A DNA stretch of 64,000 bases from Anaerosolibacter carboniphilus (GTDB lineage: Bacteria > Bacillota > Clostridia > Peptostreptococcales > Thermotaleaceae). Location of the stretch: assembly GCF_014205875.1 (NCBI RefSeq), contig NZ_JACHEN010000004.1, forward strand, positions 124,001 to 188,000, written 5' to 3'. Positions 18,453 to 27,068 of the stretch are shown here, piece after piece (within the stretch, counting starts at the first letter, position 1; every line of letters begins with the position of its first letter). The notes below the pieces were generated by a model, which saw only the letters and a program-made list of their open reading frames with translations, was not told where the DNA came from and ran no database searches. The position numbers and the translations under genes are program-made.

Positions 18453-18906
18453 GGTTACCTCCACCTTCGTTCATATTAATAATCATTGTCACTATTGTTG
18501 ATTTACCTCGCTCTGACTCAATTGAAAACTTGTCACTACATCTCTTCATGTTAGGCAGACCCATTCCAGCGCCAAAACCTAATTCTCTCACTTTATTAGA
18601 TGCTGTAGAATACCCTTCCTTCATAGCTAGTTCAATATTCTCAATACCTGGTCCTTTATCTTTTGCAATAATCTTAATAAATTCTGGATAGATATATAAA
18701 GTGATCTCACCACCATCAGAGTGAATCACGATATTTATTTCCGCTTCATAGGTTGCAATCGCAACTTTTCTGATAATCTGCGCATCAATGCCTAATTGTC
18801 TAAGAACCTTCTTGATATTACTAGATGCTTCTCCTGCCCTGGCAAAGTCTTCTTTAGCCACTTCAAACTCAAGTTTAAGGCTTTCCCCTGGTGCTTTATC
18901 TTCCAT
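18439..18906 (-). CDS. RsbW/SpoIIAB-like ATP-binding regulator
   Basis: 155-aa serine-kinase/anti-sigma-type GHKL ATPase. It has an N box ATYEAEINIVIHS (about residues 50-62), a G1 box DKGPGIEN (about 90-97) and a G2 box FGAGMGLPNMKR (about 115-126). No sigma factor or antagonist gene of the usual spoIIA or rsb type is adjacent, so the target is unknown. It is first gene of the four-gene cassette upstream of rnf and overlaps the next gene. Confidence 0.8.
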   Translation of the reverse strand: MEDKAPGESLKLEFEVAKEDFARAGEASSNIKKVLRQLGIDAQIIRKVAIATYEAEINIVIHSDGGEITLYIYPEFIKIIAKDKGPGIENIELAMKEGYSTASNKVRELGFGAGMGLPNMKRCSDKFSIESERGKSTIVTMIINMNEGGGNHDDH

Positions 18907-19003
18907 ATTAAACCACCTCTCTTTCTAGAACAATGCAAAATCCTTATGACGTTTCATTTCAGGCGTGACTTTTCTTTACTCGGGATTCCTATAGATTGTC
19001 TTT

Positions 19004-19882
19004 TTAATATTTATTATTCACGGAAAAACCTACATATTCATACAAAGCTTCGTTTAGAGACTTTTGCAAATCGGAAATAGCTCCTGTTTGCTTTGCTTCC
19101 TTTAAATGAAGGATAGCCAAATCTATTACTTTCACGAGATCTTGGGCAACTTTTCCAATATTTGACGATGTTGCAATCTTACTTAATTCGTTTTTAATAC
19201 TTTCAAACTCTTTCAGACTTTCGTCAGCCACAGTTTTTATGTTCTCAACATCTGCACTTTCTTTTGACAATTTTTCCACCTGTTCTGAGATTTTTAATAG
19301 CGTATTTATAGTTTTCTTATTTTGCTCTTCAATACTAAGCGTATTCTTATTATCATCCTTTGTATATTTTATTAATTGGGCAGGAATGTTTATTGTTGTA
19401 ACATATGCATCAGGATACTCTTTTCGAATCCTCTGAAGTTCACTATCTATCCCAGTCCTGCTCAATAGCGAAACGGCAATCACTTTAAACCCATCTTGTT
19501 GATGGATATGGCCTTCATAACCCTTAGCTTTCAGCTCTGTTTTCATTGCTTCTGCATTTTCAATAGTCGTGAATTTACCGATCTGAATACTATAGAAATT
19601 AAAACCTTCTAGTTCGAAGGTTGTGACAAAGGCTTCTTCTGTTGCTTCTTGCTTTGAAATGGTTTCGCTATTCTGTTGATTGTCAGACTCTGCTTCTTCT
19701 GATGGTAAACTAGTGGATTGTTGAGGAACTTCCTTTGATTGCATGCCAGGTGCTATGACTAATCTAAAAGCTGTATATCCTAAATAGATCGATAGTATTG
19801 GCAGTAAGATAGTAAATGCAACCGTAAGCCCAAAACTCTTATTTTTATACTCCTGTCTTAGCTTGCTCCTTGTAATTCTCAT
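19004..19882 (-). CDS. SPOR-domain membrane protein
   Basis: 292-aa protein with an N-terminal basic cytosolic tail, one membrane helix (about residues 17-38), a low-complexity Gln/Ser/Glu linker, an extracytoplasmic SPOR domain (about 90-165, FNFYSIQIGKFTTIENAEAM...), and a helical C-terminal half rich in Lys/Ser. SPOR domains bind denuded glycans at septa or spore walls. The start overlaps the dinB stop by 4 nt, so it is co-transcribed with dinB. Confidence 0.8.
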   Translation of the reverse strand: MRITRSKLRQEYKNKSFGLTVAFTILLPILSIYLGYTAFRLVIAPGMQSKEVPQQSTSLPSEEAESDNQQNSETISKQEATEEAFVTTFELEGFNFYSIQIGKFTTIENAEAMKTELKAKGYEGHIHQQDGFKVIAVSLLSRTGIDSELQRIRKEYPDAYVTTINIPAQLIKYTKDDNKNTLSIEEQNKKTINTLLKISEQVEKLSKESADVENIKTVADESLKEFESIKNELSKIATSSNIGKVAQDLVKVIDLAILHLKEAKQTGAISDLQKSLNEALYEYVGFSVNNKY

Positions 19883-20958
19883 TTCCCTTCCCCCTTAAAT
19901 AATCCTTCAACATCCATAAGTAGTTGAACAGGTTCATCTGGATATCTTATGTTTGAAACTTGAATTCCTAGCAATCTAACTTTTTTTATCATATTGATCT
20001 TGTTCTGTATCATATTTGAAGCACTTAGATAAATCTCTTGGTATATATCTGTGAAGTTTGGCATTGTCGTACTTCTGGTTATGCATTCGAAATCTTCGAA
20101 TTTCACCTTCACAGTAACAGTTCTTGCCTGAAGACCTTTCTCTCTAAGCCTATAAGCAAGAATTTTTGAGCAATCTTCAGTATATTGGATGAGTATATTC
20201 ATATCATCAATGTCCGTCTCAAATGTCGTTTCCTCACCAATGGATTTTCGCCTATGTTTATTTTCTACAGCCCTATCATCTTTTCCTTTAGCGAAATTCA
20301 ATAATTCAAATCCTTTTTTGCCGAATCTATCAATAATTATATTTTGATCATAGTTTACCAAATCTCTAATATAGTATATGCCTAATTTTCTTAGTTCATT
20401 TTCCGTTTTGGGGCCTACTCCCCAAAGTTTTCTTACCGGCAAAGGTAGTAAAAACCCTTCTGCTTCTTCTTTGGTAATTATCGTAAATCCATTTGGTTTC
20501 TGATAGTCTGAGGCAAGTTTAGCCAAATATTTATTCTGAGAGATTCCAACCGATGCGGTTAAACCCAGTTCTGTCTTTATTCTCTCTTTTATTTCTCTTC
20601 CAATTTTAATGCCATCCTTACCAGTTACATCTAGGAATGCCTCATCAATAGATAATGGCTCAATGCATTCCGCATAATCCTCAAAAATTTCTAATATTTT
20701 TCGAGATACTTCCATATACCTTTCCATGCGAACGGGCATAAAAATTAGATTCGGGCAGAGCATCTGCGCTTTTTTAGAAGCCATAGCTGCCCGGACTCCA
20801 TATCTTCTTGCTTCATAGGATGCAGTACACACAACACCTCTTCTTTTAGGATCTCCACCTACAGCGATCGGTTTATTCTTCAGTTCCGGATGATCTTTTT
20901 GTTCAATAGAGGCATAAAAAGCATCCATATCCACATGAATTATTTGTTTCTCCTTCAT
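19879..20958 (-). CDS. dinB: DNA polymerase IV (Y family)
   Basis: Error-prone translesion polymerase. The 359-aa protein has the catalytic segments HVDMDAFYASIEQ (residues 8-20) and SIDEAFLDVTG (about 103-113), a helix-hairpin-helix thumb (KLWGVGPKTENELRKLG) and a C-terminal little-finger domain. Length is normal. No LexA box is obvious in the short upstream gap. Confidence 0.95.
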   Translation of the reverse strand: MKEKQIIHVDMDAFYASIEQKDHPELKNKPIAVGGDPKRRGVVCTASYEARRYGVRAAMASKKAQMLCPNLIFMPVRMERYMEVSRKILEIFEDYAECIEPLSIDEAFLDVTGKDGIKIGREIKERIKTELGLTASVGISQNKYLAKLASDYQKPNGFTIITKEEAEGFLLPLPVRKLWGVGPKTENELRKLGIYYIRDLVNYDQNIIIDRFGKKGFELLNFAKGKDDRAVENKHRRKSIGEETTFETDIDDMNILIQYTEDCSKILAYRLREKGLQARTVTVKVKFEDFECITRSTTMPNFTDIYQEIYLSASNMIQNKINMIKKVRLLGIQVSNIRYPDEPVQLLMDVEGLFKGEGK

Positions 20959-21100
20959 GGTTCACCTCTGTTTGTTTAAAATTCCATAACAATAACGCCA
21001 GCTTTTTTTATTATATCATAAAGAAAGCTGCTAACTTTGCCGATATTTGTTATATAGTATCGTTCATTACATTCTTATTTATTTAAAAGGAGTTAATTTT

Positions 21101-21661
21101 ATGAATCCTACAAATATCAATAATCTTTTTAAACAAAAACTATCTGAAATTCAGAGCAGATTACCCGCGGGAGTCAAAATTATGAAAGAAGAGCCTAGTA
21201 TGGATTTTCAAGAGATCTTAGGTGCTGAAATTGAAAAGAATGCTGAAGCTACGATCAGCACAAAGGATGTTGATCAGCTTATCGAAAGTGCTGCTGATCG
21301 TTATAATGTAGATAAGCATTTAATTAAAGCCGTAATGAATGTGGAATCAAGTTTTAATGCCAATGCCCTTTCGAAAGCCGGTGCACAAGGTCTTATGCAG
21401 CTCATGCCTCAAACTGCTAATTTAGTCGGTGTTACAAATCCATGGGATCCTGTTCAAAATATTGAGGGTGGTACAAAATATCTTCGTGATATGTTAAATC
21501 GTTATAATGGAAATGTAACCCTTGCCTTGGCCGCATACAATGCAGGGCCTGGCAATGTTGATAAATATAATGGGGTTCCGCCCTTTGCCGAAACACAGAG
21601 TTATGTTCAAAAGGTTTTATCAAAGCAAAACTTATATCTTAAATCAGACTCTGAAGAATAA
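21101..21661 (+). CDS. Lytic transglycosylase, SLT domain
   Basis: 186-aa protein with an SLT (goose-lysozyme-like) domain from about residue 75. The catalytic Glu is in MNVESSFN, followed by [10 protein letters not shown] and [15 protein letters not shown]. No signal peptide is visible, so export is unclear. I start at ATG 21101, 10 nt after AAAAGGAG; an upstream in-frame ATG at 21047 has no such site. One of the few plus-strand genes here, convergent with the NlpC/P60 gene. Confidence 0.88.
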   Translation: MNPTNINNLFKQKLSEIQSRLPAGVKIMKEEPSMDFQEILGAEIEKNAEATISTKDVDQLIESAADRYNVDKHLIKAVMNVESSFNANALSKAGAQGLMQLMPQTANLVGVTNPWDPVQNIEGGTKYLRDMLNRYNGNVTLALAAYNAGPGNVDKYNGVPPFAETQSYVQKVLSKQNLYLKSDSEE

Positions 21662-21663
21662 CA

Positions 21664-21695
21664 TAGAAAACCCCCTGCAGCTTGCAGGGGGTCAT
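21664..21695 (-). terminator. Terminator between convergent genes
   Basis: Perfect 9-bp GC-rich stem CCCCCTGCA/TGCAGGGGG with a 3-nt loop (21671-21691). On the minus strand a TTTTCT tract follows, so it mainly serves the NlpC/P60 gene but could also stop the plus-strand gene. Confidence 0.85.
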
Positions 21696-21698
21696 TTA

Positions 21699-22808
21699 TT
21701 AGATTAATCTTCTTGCAGTAACAAATCTATCTCGATAATATCCTTCATTTAATTCAGATATAACTACCTTCTTAGCACTATTTCCTGACGATGCATGAAT
21801 AAATCTTCCATCACCAATATAAATACCTACATGGGTTATATTTCCATCAATCTTTCCAGTAGTATCAAAGAATACCAAATCGCCAGCTTTTAAATCCGCT
21901 TTGCTGACCTTTTCTCCATCACGGGCTTGGTCCTTAGAAGATCTAGAAATTGAATATCCAGCACTTTTAAATACATAGGATGTAAAACCTGAACAGTCAA
22001 AACTGCTTGGTCCATTTGTACCGTATTTATAGGGTACGCCTAAATAGTTTTTTGCGATGTCAACTATTTTACTCACACCAGGTGTTCTAGTAGCTGATCT
22101 AGATATATCAGTGCCACTGCTGCCTTCTAATACGACACTTATATAGTCTTGATGAATCCAACCTTCCGTGCCGCTTTGAGCGATTACATTGTACCAACCG
22201 TTATCAAAGGTTTTAATTGAAACATAGTTGTCCATCCCAAGACTAGCAAGAACCTCACCATTCAACGCAGGGGTTTTTCTTATATTAACATTAGAACCCG
22301 TTACTCTACCAGTAACATAATTTGGTGCCAATTCAATATAATCAGAGCGAATCCAACCCTTCAATTGATCATCAATGAGTATTTCATACCATTCAGCATT
22401 TTCGCCAACAAGTTTCACTTCTGAGCCCTTGTTAAGGGATTTTATAACATTAGCATTTACATTAGGGAGTTCCCTTACATTCACGCCATTCCCATTCACA
22501 ATGCCCTTTTTCATTAAATCCTTATTATCATACATTGGTACAACCAAATCATTATACACCCAACCTTGATTACCATTGCTTAGCTGGATCAAATACCAAT
22601 CGTCTTCACTGTCTATAATCTGAACATATTCTCCAAGGGATAAAGTAGCTATAACTGATGCAGTGGTATCTGCGCCACTCCTAACATTTACATCTTTAGC
22701 AATAACCACTCCCTTTGTTGACTCTTCAGCATTTGCAACTATCGCCATTGAAAACACACTTAACATAACCAGCAATAAAATAATCATTTGTTTGGTGCCT
22801 TTCCCCAT
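21699..22808 (-). CDS. Secreted NlpC/P60 peptidoglycan hydrolase with three SH3 domains
   Basis: 369-aa exported D,L-endopeptidase. It has a signal peptide (residues 1-27, cleavage after ANA), then three bacterial SH3 domains (about 32-90, 103-160, 168-228) and a C-terminal NlpC/P60 domain. The catalytic Cys is about residue 272 in SFDCSGF, with a His in THVGIYIG. A Ser/Thr-rich linker separates binding and catalytic parts. Likely a cell-wall remodelling enzyme. Confidence 0.93.
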   Translation of the reverse strand: MGKGTKQMIILLLVMLSVFSMAIVANAEESTKGVVIAKDVNVRSGADTTASVIATLSLGEYVQIIDSEDDWYLIQLSNGNQGWVYNDLVVPMYDNKDLMKKGIVNGNGVNVRELPNVNANVIKSLNKGSEVKLVGENAEWYEILIDDQLKGWIRSDYIELAPNYVTGRVTGSNVNIRKTPALNGEVLASLGMDNYVSIKTFDNGWYNVIAQSGTEGWIHQDYISVVLEGSSGTDISRSATRTPGVSKIVDIAKNYLGVPYKYGTNGPSSFDCSGFTSYVFKSAGYSISRSSKDQARDGEKVSKADLKAGDLVFFDTTGKIDGNITHVGIYIGDGRFIHASSGNSAKKVVISELNEGYYRDRFVTARRLI

Positions 22809-23117
22809 TCAATAAACCCCCTCAATCATAGTTCCAAAATATTTACAGAAAACATGTCCACTCTTTTTATATAAAATATTATTGAAACTATTTTTTGGCT
22901 CCTAAATACTGTATTCTGAAATTATCTAATTCACTAATTGTAACCTCAAAGCTTCACAAAATGCGACTCAGATTAAACAGAAACAATAATTTGTAGCTCT
23001 CATTAAATGTATAATTCTACATAAAGTCTAAAAAACCTTCCCATTTCTGCAAAGAAATTTATTTTCACTTTTTTCATAAATACATAACCTAAATATGTGA
23101 CTCATAAAATCAGAAGA
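22809..23117. other. Intergenic stretch without a recognised gene
   Basis: 309 bp of AT-rich sequence upstream of the NlpC/P60 gene. No open frame with a ribosome site, no clear promoter pair and no strong hairpin was found. Confidence 0.5.
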
Positions 23118-23255
23118 TTATAATCGCTCTGAAAACTTTGTCTTTAACATAATAATCACTTCTTCCAATCTTTTCTGATTCAATTCATCAAGTTGTTCAA
23201 ATATTTTTTTTAACTCCTCAAGCTCTTGACAAAATCTTTCTAATTTATCATTCAT
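23118..23255 (-). CDS. Small coiled-coil protein (45 aa)
   Basis: Unrecognised 45-residue protein starting MNDKLERFCQELEELKK. It is highly charged and has a Leu/Ile heptad pattern along its whole length, so it is probably a single helix or coiled coil with one Cys at residue 9. GGAG lies about 12 nt ahead of the ATG. It resembles small Spo0E-type helical hairpins in size, but the Spo0E signature is not present, so I do not assign it. Confidence 0.5.
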   Translation of the reverse strand: MNDKLERFCQELEELKKIFEQLDELNQKRLEEVIIMLKTKFSERL

Positions 23256-23350
23256 GGCTACCCGCTCCTATTTTTTCTTAATTTTCTGTATATTTTCTCC
23301 AAAAAAAAGAAAAATCCTTCTTGTTGTATGAAATTATTTCCTTCCTTTCT

Positions 23351-23392
23351 TTTTTATATTATAAGGAAGTATACTTCCCTATAATATAAAAA
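23351..23392. repeat. 42-nt near-perfect palindrome
   Basis: Arms mirror about 23371/23372 around the perfect core GGAAGTATACTTCC (23365-23378), flanked by ATATTATA and TATAATAT and then T5/A5. A single mismatched pair (23364/23379) breaks the symmetry. It could be a two-fold protein-binding site or a bidirectional terminator. It lies between the small coiled-coil gene and the RNA candidate promoter. Confidence 0.7.
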
Positions 23393-23438
23393 ACCGCTTA
23401 TAATACAAGCAGTTTCAAATAATAAATTGCCCCAATGT

Positions 23439-23467
23439 TTGACATTCGCTATCATGAAGAACATATT
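23439..23467 (+). promoter_or_regulatory. Promoter of the RNA candidate
   Basis: TTGACA, 17 nt, then CATATT on the plus strand. It is followed after about 200 nt by an intrinsic terminator with no coding frame between. Confidence 0.55.
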
Positions 23468-23473
23468 GCTAAA

Positions 23474-23684
23474 TCTACTTTTAAAAGCAGTGCTGATCGG
23501 ATTTAAGGAGGTTTTCTGCTTCTTAGGCTACCTAATATGGAAAAAGTATTTGTAACATCTTAAATCTGTTTTGAATAATTTGTATTGGGTAAACCAATAT
23601 CCCTGATCTTCGCCTGAAGCTTAGACTAAATAACATATATGGAGCGGAAAACTTGACTATCGCATGGATAGTCATTCTTTTTTG
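23474..23684 (+). ncRNA. Candidate free-standing structured RNA, family unknown
   Basis: About 210-nt transcription unit with a consensus -35, a non-coding body and a terminator. The body can close with a 12-bp helix between 23511-23522 (GTTTTCTGCTTC) and 23641-23652 (GGAGCGGAAAAC), which uses two G-U pairs. Inside it, ATATG/CATAT and a TATTGG/CCAATA hairpin can form. Long end-to-end pairing around an open centre is 6S-like, and other clostridial RNAs such as raiA are possible. I could not match a family, so identity is open. The start is approximate. Confidence 0.5.
23655..23683 (+). terminator. Intrinsic terminator of the RNA candidate
   Basis: 7-bp stem GACTATC/GATAGTC with a 5-nt loop (23655-23673), followed by ATTCTTTTTT. 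Confidence 0.8.
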
Positions 23685-23781
23685 AATTAATTTCCTAACT
23701 TTATTACTTTTCAGGCGGCCTTATTTGGATTATAAAAAATAGTCTATTGCAGTTCTAGATGCATATATGATATTTTCATCA

Positions 23782-24765
23782 TCACATGTTTTCATCCAGA
23801 AATTCCTCTAATTTTCTCAAATATTCCTCAGGATACATCTTTAGGCTGCCTATATGGCTTGCTTTTTCTGTAAGCCATAACGTTGCATTAGGATTGTCTT
23901 CCAAGGATTTTAAAATTTCTTTTGAATTCATACAAGAAATAATCTGATCATTCTTACTATGTATAAGAAAAATGGGCTTTTTTCTTATCTTTCGCACTGT
24001 ATTCATAGGAGAAACTTCGTTTATTTTTAGCCCATATACATTCGCTGTCATAGATATGATTTTATCTTTAAAAGGTAAATAGCGTAGTATAGCACTGTAA
24101 GATGTTCCTCCTAAATTGTTTAGAAGTACATCTACGTCGTTTGATAAATTTCTCACGTCTGTTGAAACAAATAACTTTAAATCCCTAATAGCACTATCAG
24201 CAATTACAACATTTATTCTTTCGTCCTCTCCTGCAGTTTCTATTGCAGTGATTGCCCCCATAGAAAAACCAATAAGTCCAATTTTTTCGCCTTCTATACC
24301 ACGCTGCTTTAAATATTCTATAGCTCCTGCAACATCATATTTTTCATAATACCCAAATGTGATCAAGTTCCCTTCCGATTCTCCATGTCCTCTCAAATCA
24401 AATGCGAGCAGATTATATCCTTTAGGTATTAAATATTTAACTAAGATTTCCGTTCGACCAGACATAAATCTATTCTCTCCAAGCCCATGAACTACAATCA
24501 AAGTTTTATTACTTTTTGATGGTGCAGTAAAAAACAGACCTCTTAAAGTAATATTCCCTTGCTTACTTTTAAAGACAACTTCTTCACATGGAAATTCTTT
24601 TGAATCTAATTTCATTACTTTTGATATTTCATTTTTTCTATGTATTAATGCGTCACCGATTTTATAATACACAAAGGACATACTAGCGGTAGACAAAATA
24701 AATAACAAAAAGATCATTATAATTAGTTGCCTATATCTATACTGCCTATTTCTCTTATCCTTCAT
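23782..24765 (-). CDS. Membrane-anchored alpha/beta hydrolase
   Basis: About 327-aa serine hydrolase of the alpha/beta fold. It has an N-terminal membrane anchor (about residues 12-34), an oxyanion-side VVHGLGENR, DLRGHGES, the nucleophile elbow GFSMG (Ser about 166), an acid in SKNDQII, and His in KASHIG. The substrate is unknown; the family includes lipases, esterases and peptidases. I start at ATG 24765, with GGCGGTGA upstream; a GTG at 24777 is less well supported. Confidence 0.85.
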   Translation of the reverse strand: MKDKRNRQYRYRQLIIMIFLLFILSTASMSFVYYKIGDALIHRKNEISKVMKLDSKEFPCEEVVFKSKQGNITLRGLFFTAPSKSNKTLIVVHGLGENRFMSGRTEILVKYLIPKGYNLLAFDLRGHGESEGNLITFGYYEKYDVAGAIEYLKQRGIEGEKIGLIGFSMGAITAIETAGEDERINVVIADSAIRDLKLFVSTDVRNLSNDVDVLLNNLGGTSYSAILRYLPFKDKIISMTANVYGLKINEVSPMNTVRKIRKKPIFLIHSKNDQIISCMNSKEILKSLEDNPNATLWLTEKASHIGSLKMYPEEYLRKLEEFLDENM

Positions 24766-25144
24766 ACTATATTTCACCGCCTATTTCATACGATACTTCA
24801 GTGACTCATCTATAGTTTCTCCCTCCATAAACTATCTATCCTACAAATAAATTCTCTAGCGTATTAAATCATATGTTGTGACTCCCTTGTATTTGTGCGT
24901 GTGATCCACTAAGGCAATCTCTCATTATCTTCCCCCCTTACGCATCAGTAGCTTATATATCTATTAGAAATTTCCATATATTCCCAACAGAATTGATGAA
25001 CAATTCCATAGATTAGTCTTCATAGTTCCACCAAAACTTCCCATTGAGCAATCCAGAGGCTATTTAAATAAATTTATATTAAAAAGATAATATTAATGGA
25101 TAGTTGAATTTATTTCGCATAAAAGGATGTGACTGAAAAACCTC
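24766..25144. other. Intergenic stretch between divergent genes
   Basis: 379 bp with no convincing gene. It must hold the promoters of the divergent hydrolase and methyltransferase genes, but I found no hexamer pair good enough to list. Confidence 0.5.
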
Positions 25145-25738
25145 ATGGAACTATCACCAAGGTTGTATCGACTATTTGTGCGCCCGCCTTTATTTACAAA
25201 ACTATATTTCGACAGAAGGATTAAGTCACTATTATTTCCGTTTAACTTTCATAACAGAGTTGTTTTAGATTTTGGTTGTGGTATTGGATCAAGCAGCTGT
25301 ATGTTTCAACCAGAATATTATATTGGTATCGATTGTGACGAGAAGAGAATTGCATATGCAAGGAATCTTTATAAAAATTATAATTTCTTTGCTTCCCAAG
25401 GTGCTAAATTATTCATAGAAGATAACAGTATTGACTATGTTTTAATTATGGCTGTTTTACATCATATCCCTTCTCAGACAATAGGAGAACATTTACTCGA
25501 ATTCCATAGAGTTTTGAAACCTACAGGAAGAATTATTATCATTGAACCATGTTTCTTTCCAGGATCACACTTACGGAACTGGTGTATGTCATTCTTCGAC
25601 AAGGGAGAATTTATTCGTAGTGAGCAAGATTATTTACGCCTTTTTCATCAATATAATTACAAGACAGCTATGATAAAGCGGTTTAGTAAATGTTCGGTTT
25701 ATAACGAACTATTTTTCACTGCAAATCCTGAAAGGTAA
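25145..25738 (+). CDS. Class I SAM-dependent methyltransferase
   Basis: 197-aa protein with a Rossmann methyltransferase fold. Motif I VLDFGCGIGSS is at residues 40-50, the acidic IGIDCDEKRI at about 60-69, motif IV DYVLIMAVLHHIP near 98-110, and HRVLKPTGRIIIIEP afterwards. The substrate is not evident. It stands alone on the plus strand. The ribosome site AAAGGATGTGA is rather far from the ATG. Confidence 0.85.
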   Translation: MELSPRLYRLFVRPPLFTKLYFDRRIKSLLFPFNFHNRVVLDFGCGIGSSSCMFQPEYYIGIDCDEKRIAYARNLYKNYNFFASQGAKLFIEDNSIDYVLIMAVLHHIPSQTIGEHLLEFHRVLKPTGRIIIIEPCFFPGSHLRNWCMSFFDKGEFIRSEQDYLRLFHQYNYKTAMIKRFSKCSVYNELFFTANPER

Positions 25739-25925
25739 CCTGATGTGTGTCGTTTAGAATTTGCATTCTTAATTTTAGTATAATTTATTACGCACTGTTT
25801 TTAGCACTTCATTTCATTGTTTAATTTGCAAATATTAAATGATTGGCAGTTTTTAAAAGCATAAAAAAACTACATGTTACATAGCCATAATGAAACAAGT
25901 AGATTGTTATAATTCATACATATAC

Positions 25926-25960
25926 CACAAAAAGAAAAGGCATAGTTATATGAATAACTA
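25926..25960 (-). terminator. Terminator downstream of tRNA-Val
   Basis: Minus-strand stem TAGTTAT/ATAACTA with a 4-nt loop, then TGCCTTTTCTTTTT. Lies 40 bp past the 3' end of the tRNA. Confidence 0.55.
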
Positions 25961-26000
25961 CACCTTAATCATTATTTATTCCACTTATCAAGTATAAAAT

Positions 26001-26076
26001 TGGTGCGAGATAAGGGACTCGAACCCCTGACTCCTTCCACGTCAAGGAAGTACTCTACCAGCTGAGTTAATCTCGC
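26001..26076 (-). tRNA. tRNA-Val (GAC)
   Basis: 76-nt cloverleaf with acceptor GCGAGAT/ATCTCGC, an anticodon stem CTTCC/GGAAG with loop TTGACGT (anticodon GAC), a T arm GGGGTTCGAGTCCC, and encoded CCA. Confidence 0.95.
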
Positions 26077-26125
26077 ATATAATTTGTAATTTAATTACTT
26101 TATTATGATACATCATATGATAATC

Positions 26126-26383
26126 TTAGTCAATAGCATCCTGATGAATCGTAACAATCTTTTCGAATTCATCTTTCCCGAGATGTTCCTCTAAGTATGC
26201 TATAGCCTGGATACATATCAAATACTCATCTCTTTTTTCTCGCATACTCTTCAATTTTTGCCTTACATATTCGATCATATCCAACTGACACTTTGCGTCT
26301 TGGTGCCAAAGTATTTTCTCAAAATCCTCAATTGCTTGATTAAGTCGACATACCCTTTGATCCAATCGCTTTAACAGATTCAC
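26126..26383 (-). CDS. Hypothetical small helical protein
   Basis: 85-aa protein of no recognised family, starting MNLLKRLDQRVCRLNQAI. It is predicted to be almost entirely alpha-helical, rich in Lys, Glu and Arg, with three Cys and no signal peptide. GTG start at 26383 with AAAGGA about 11 nt upstream. Nothing nearby suggests a function; the flanking tRNA and DUF3892 gene are separate units. Confidence 0.5.
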   Translation of the reverse strand: MNLLKRLDQRVCRLNQAIEDFEKILWHQDAKCQLDMIEYVRQKLKSMREKRDEYLICIQAIAYLEEHLGKDEFEKIVTIHQDAID

Positions 26384-26628
26384 ATCATTTCATTCCTTTG
26401 AAGCATATTCTTATTGATAATATATTCCTTTTGATGTTACACAGCAAGCGCTTCTCTATATATACTTATTATGTACCTAAGTCATTATAAATAAACCACT
26501 GCATTTCAATGGTTTTTGAACACAGTTTATTATGATCTTTCTTTCGATCATAGTATACATCGCTAAACAAAATGTATTATGAATATTATTTAGCTGACTA
26601 CAGAAACTAGTTCAAAGGAGGGATATCC
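26384..26628. other. Intergenic stretch with two inverted repeats
   Basis: 245 bp with no gene. It holds a hairpin AAACCA...TGGTTT near 26492-26517 and a perfect ATGATC/GATCAT inverted repeat near 26530-26551. Neither is followed by a convincing terminator tract for a known gene. Confidence 0.4.
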
Positions 26629-26859
26629 ATGAGAGAGCAAGGAAAAATTATGAAGGTAAGAAAAAATAGCCAAGGAGACATTACAGATGTAATGCTGAAT
26701 GATGGAAATATTTATTCGATTACTGATGCCATCGAGCTTGCAAAGGGTCATAAGATTGAGGGAGTTAATGTGGGTAAGGCAAAGAATGGCCGTGAATATC
26801 TGCGTAGCAACCCAAATGGTAAAGAATCTGACAATCTGGATCATTTAGAGACTTTTTAA
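26629..26859 (+). CDS. DUF3892 domain protein
   Basis: 76-aa protein of the DUF3892 family. It has the sequence pattern of a signature Lys/Arg-rich N-terminus, DVMLNDGNIYSITDAIELA, then GVNVGKAKNGREYLRSNPNG. Members are small, common in Firmicutes and of unknown function. A GGAGGGATATCC site precedes the ATG. Single-gene unit followed by a terminator. Confidence 0.8.
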   Translation: MREQGKIMKVRKNSQGDITDVMLNDGNIYSITDAIELAKGHKIEGVNVGKAKNGREYLRSNPNGKESDNLDHLETF

Positions 26860-26931
26860 TCGTTTAAAAAGTAAAGTATCGTTTATTTACTCCTTTTTAT
26901 GTAGCTTTTTTTATATGCGCCTTAAACAGAT

Positions 26932-26975
26932 AAGACCACTTCTAATTCATTATTAGAGATGGTCTTCTTATTATT
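26932..26975 (+). terminator. Terminator after the DUF3892 gene
   Basis: Imperfect stem AAGACCACTTCTAAT with ATTAGAGATGGTCTT, followed by CTTATTATTCTTG. Confidence 0.55.
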
Positions 26976-26980
26976 CTTGT

Positions 26981-27009
26981 CACCTATTCTCTCTTATTTA
27001 CATATTGTG
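26981..27009 (+). promoter_or_regulatory. Possible sigma-K-type promoter
   Basis: CACC, 16 nt, then CATATTGTG, close to the late mother-cell consensus (AC, N16-17, CATAnnnTA) with one mismatch. It lies 60 nt before the ATG of the Gly-rich protein. Suggestive only. Confidence 0.3.
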
Positions 27010-27068
27010 TATAGACAGATAAAGAAACATATTCTGTTTCGAATACCAATTTATGGAGGTGTAAATCG

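Noticed and set aside
23401..23654. T-box or known riboswitch upstream of the terminator
   Set aside because: No T-box sequence, no downstream gene in the same direction, and no recognised aptamer core.
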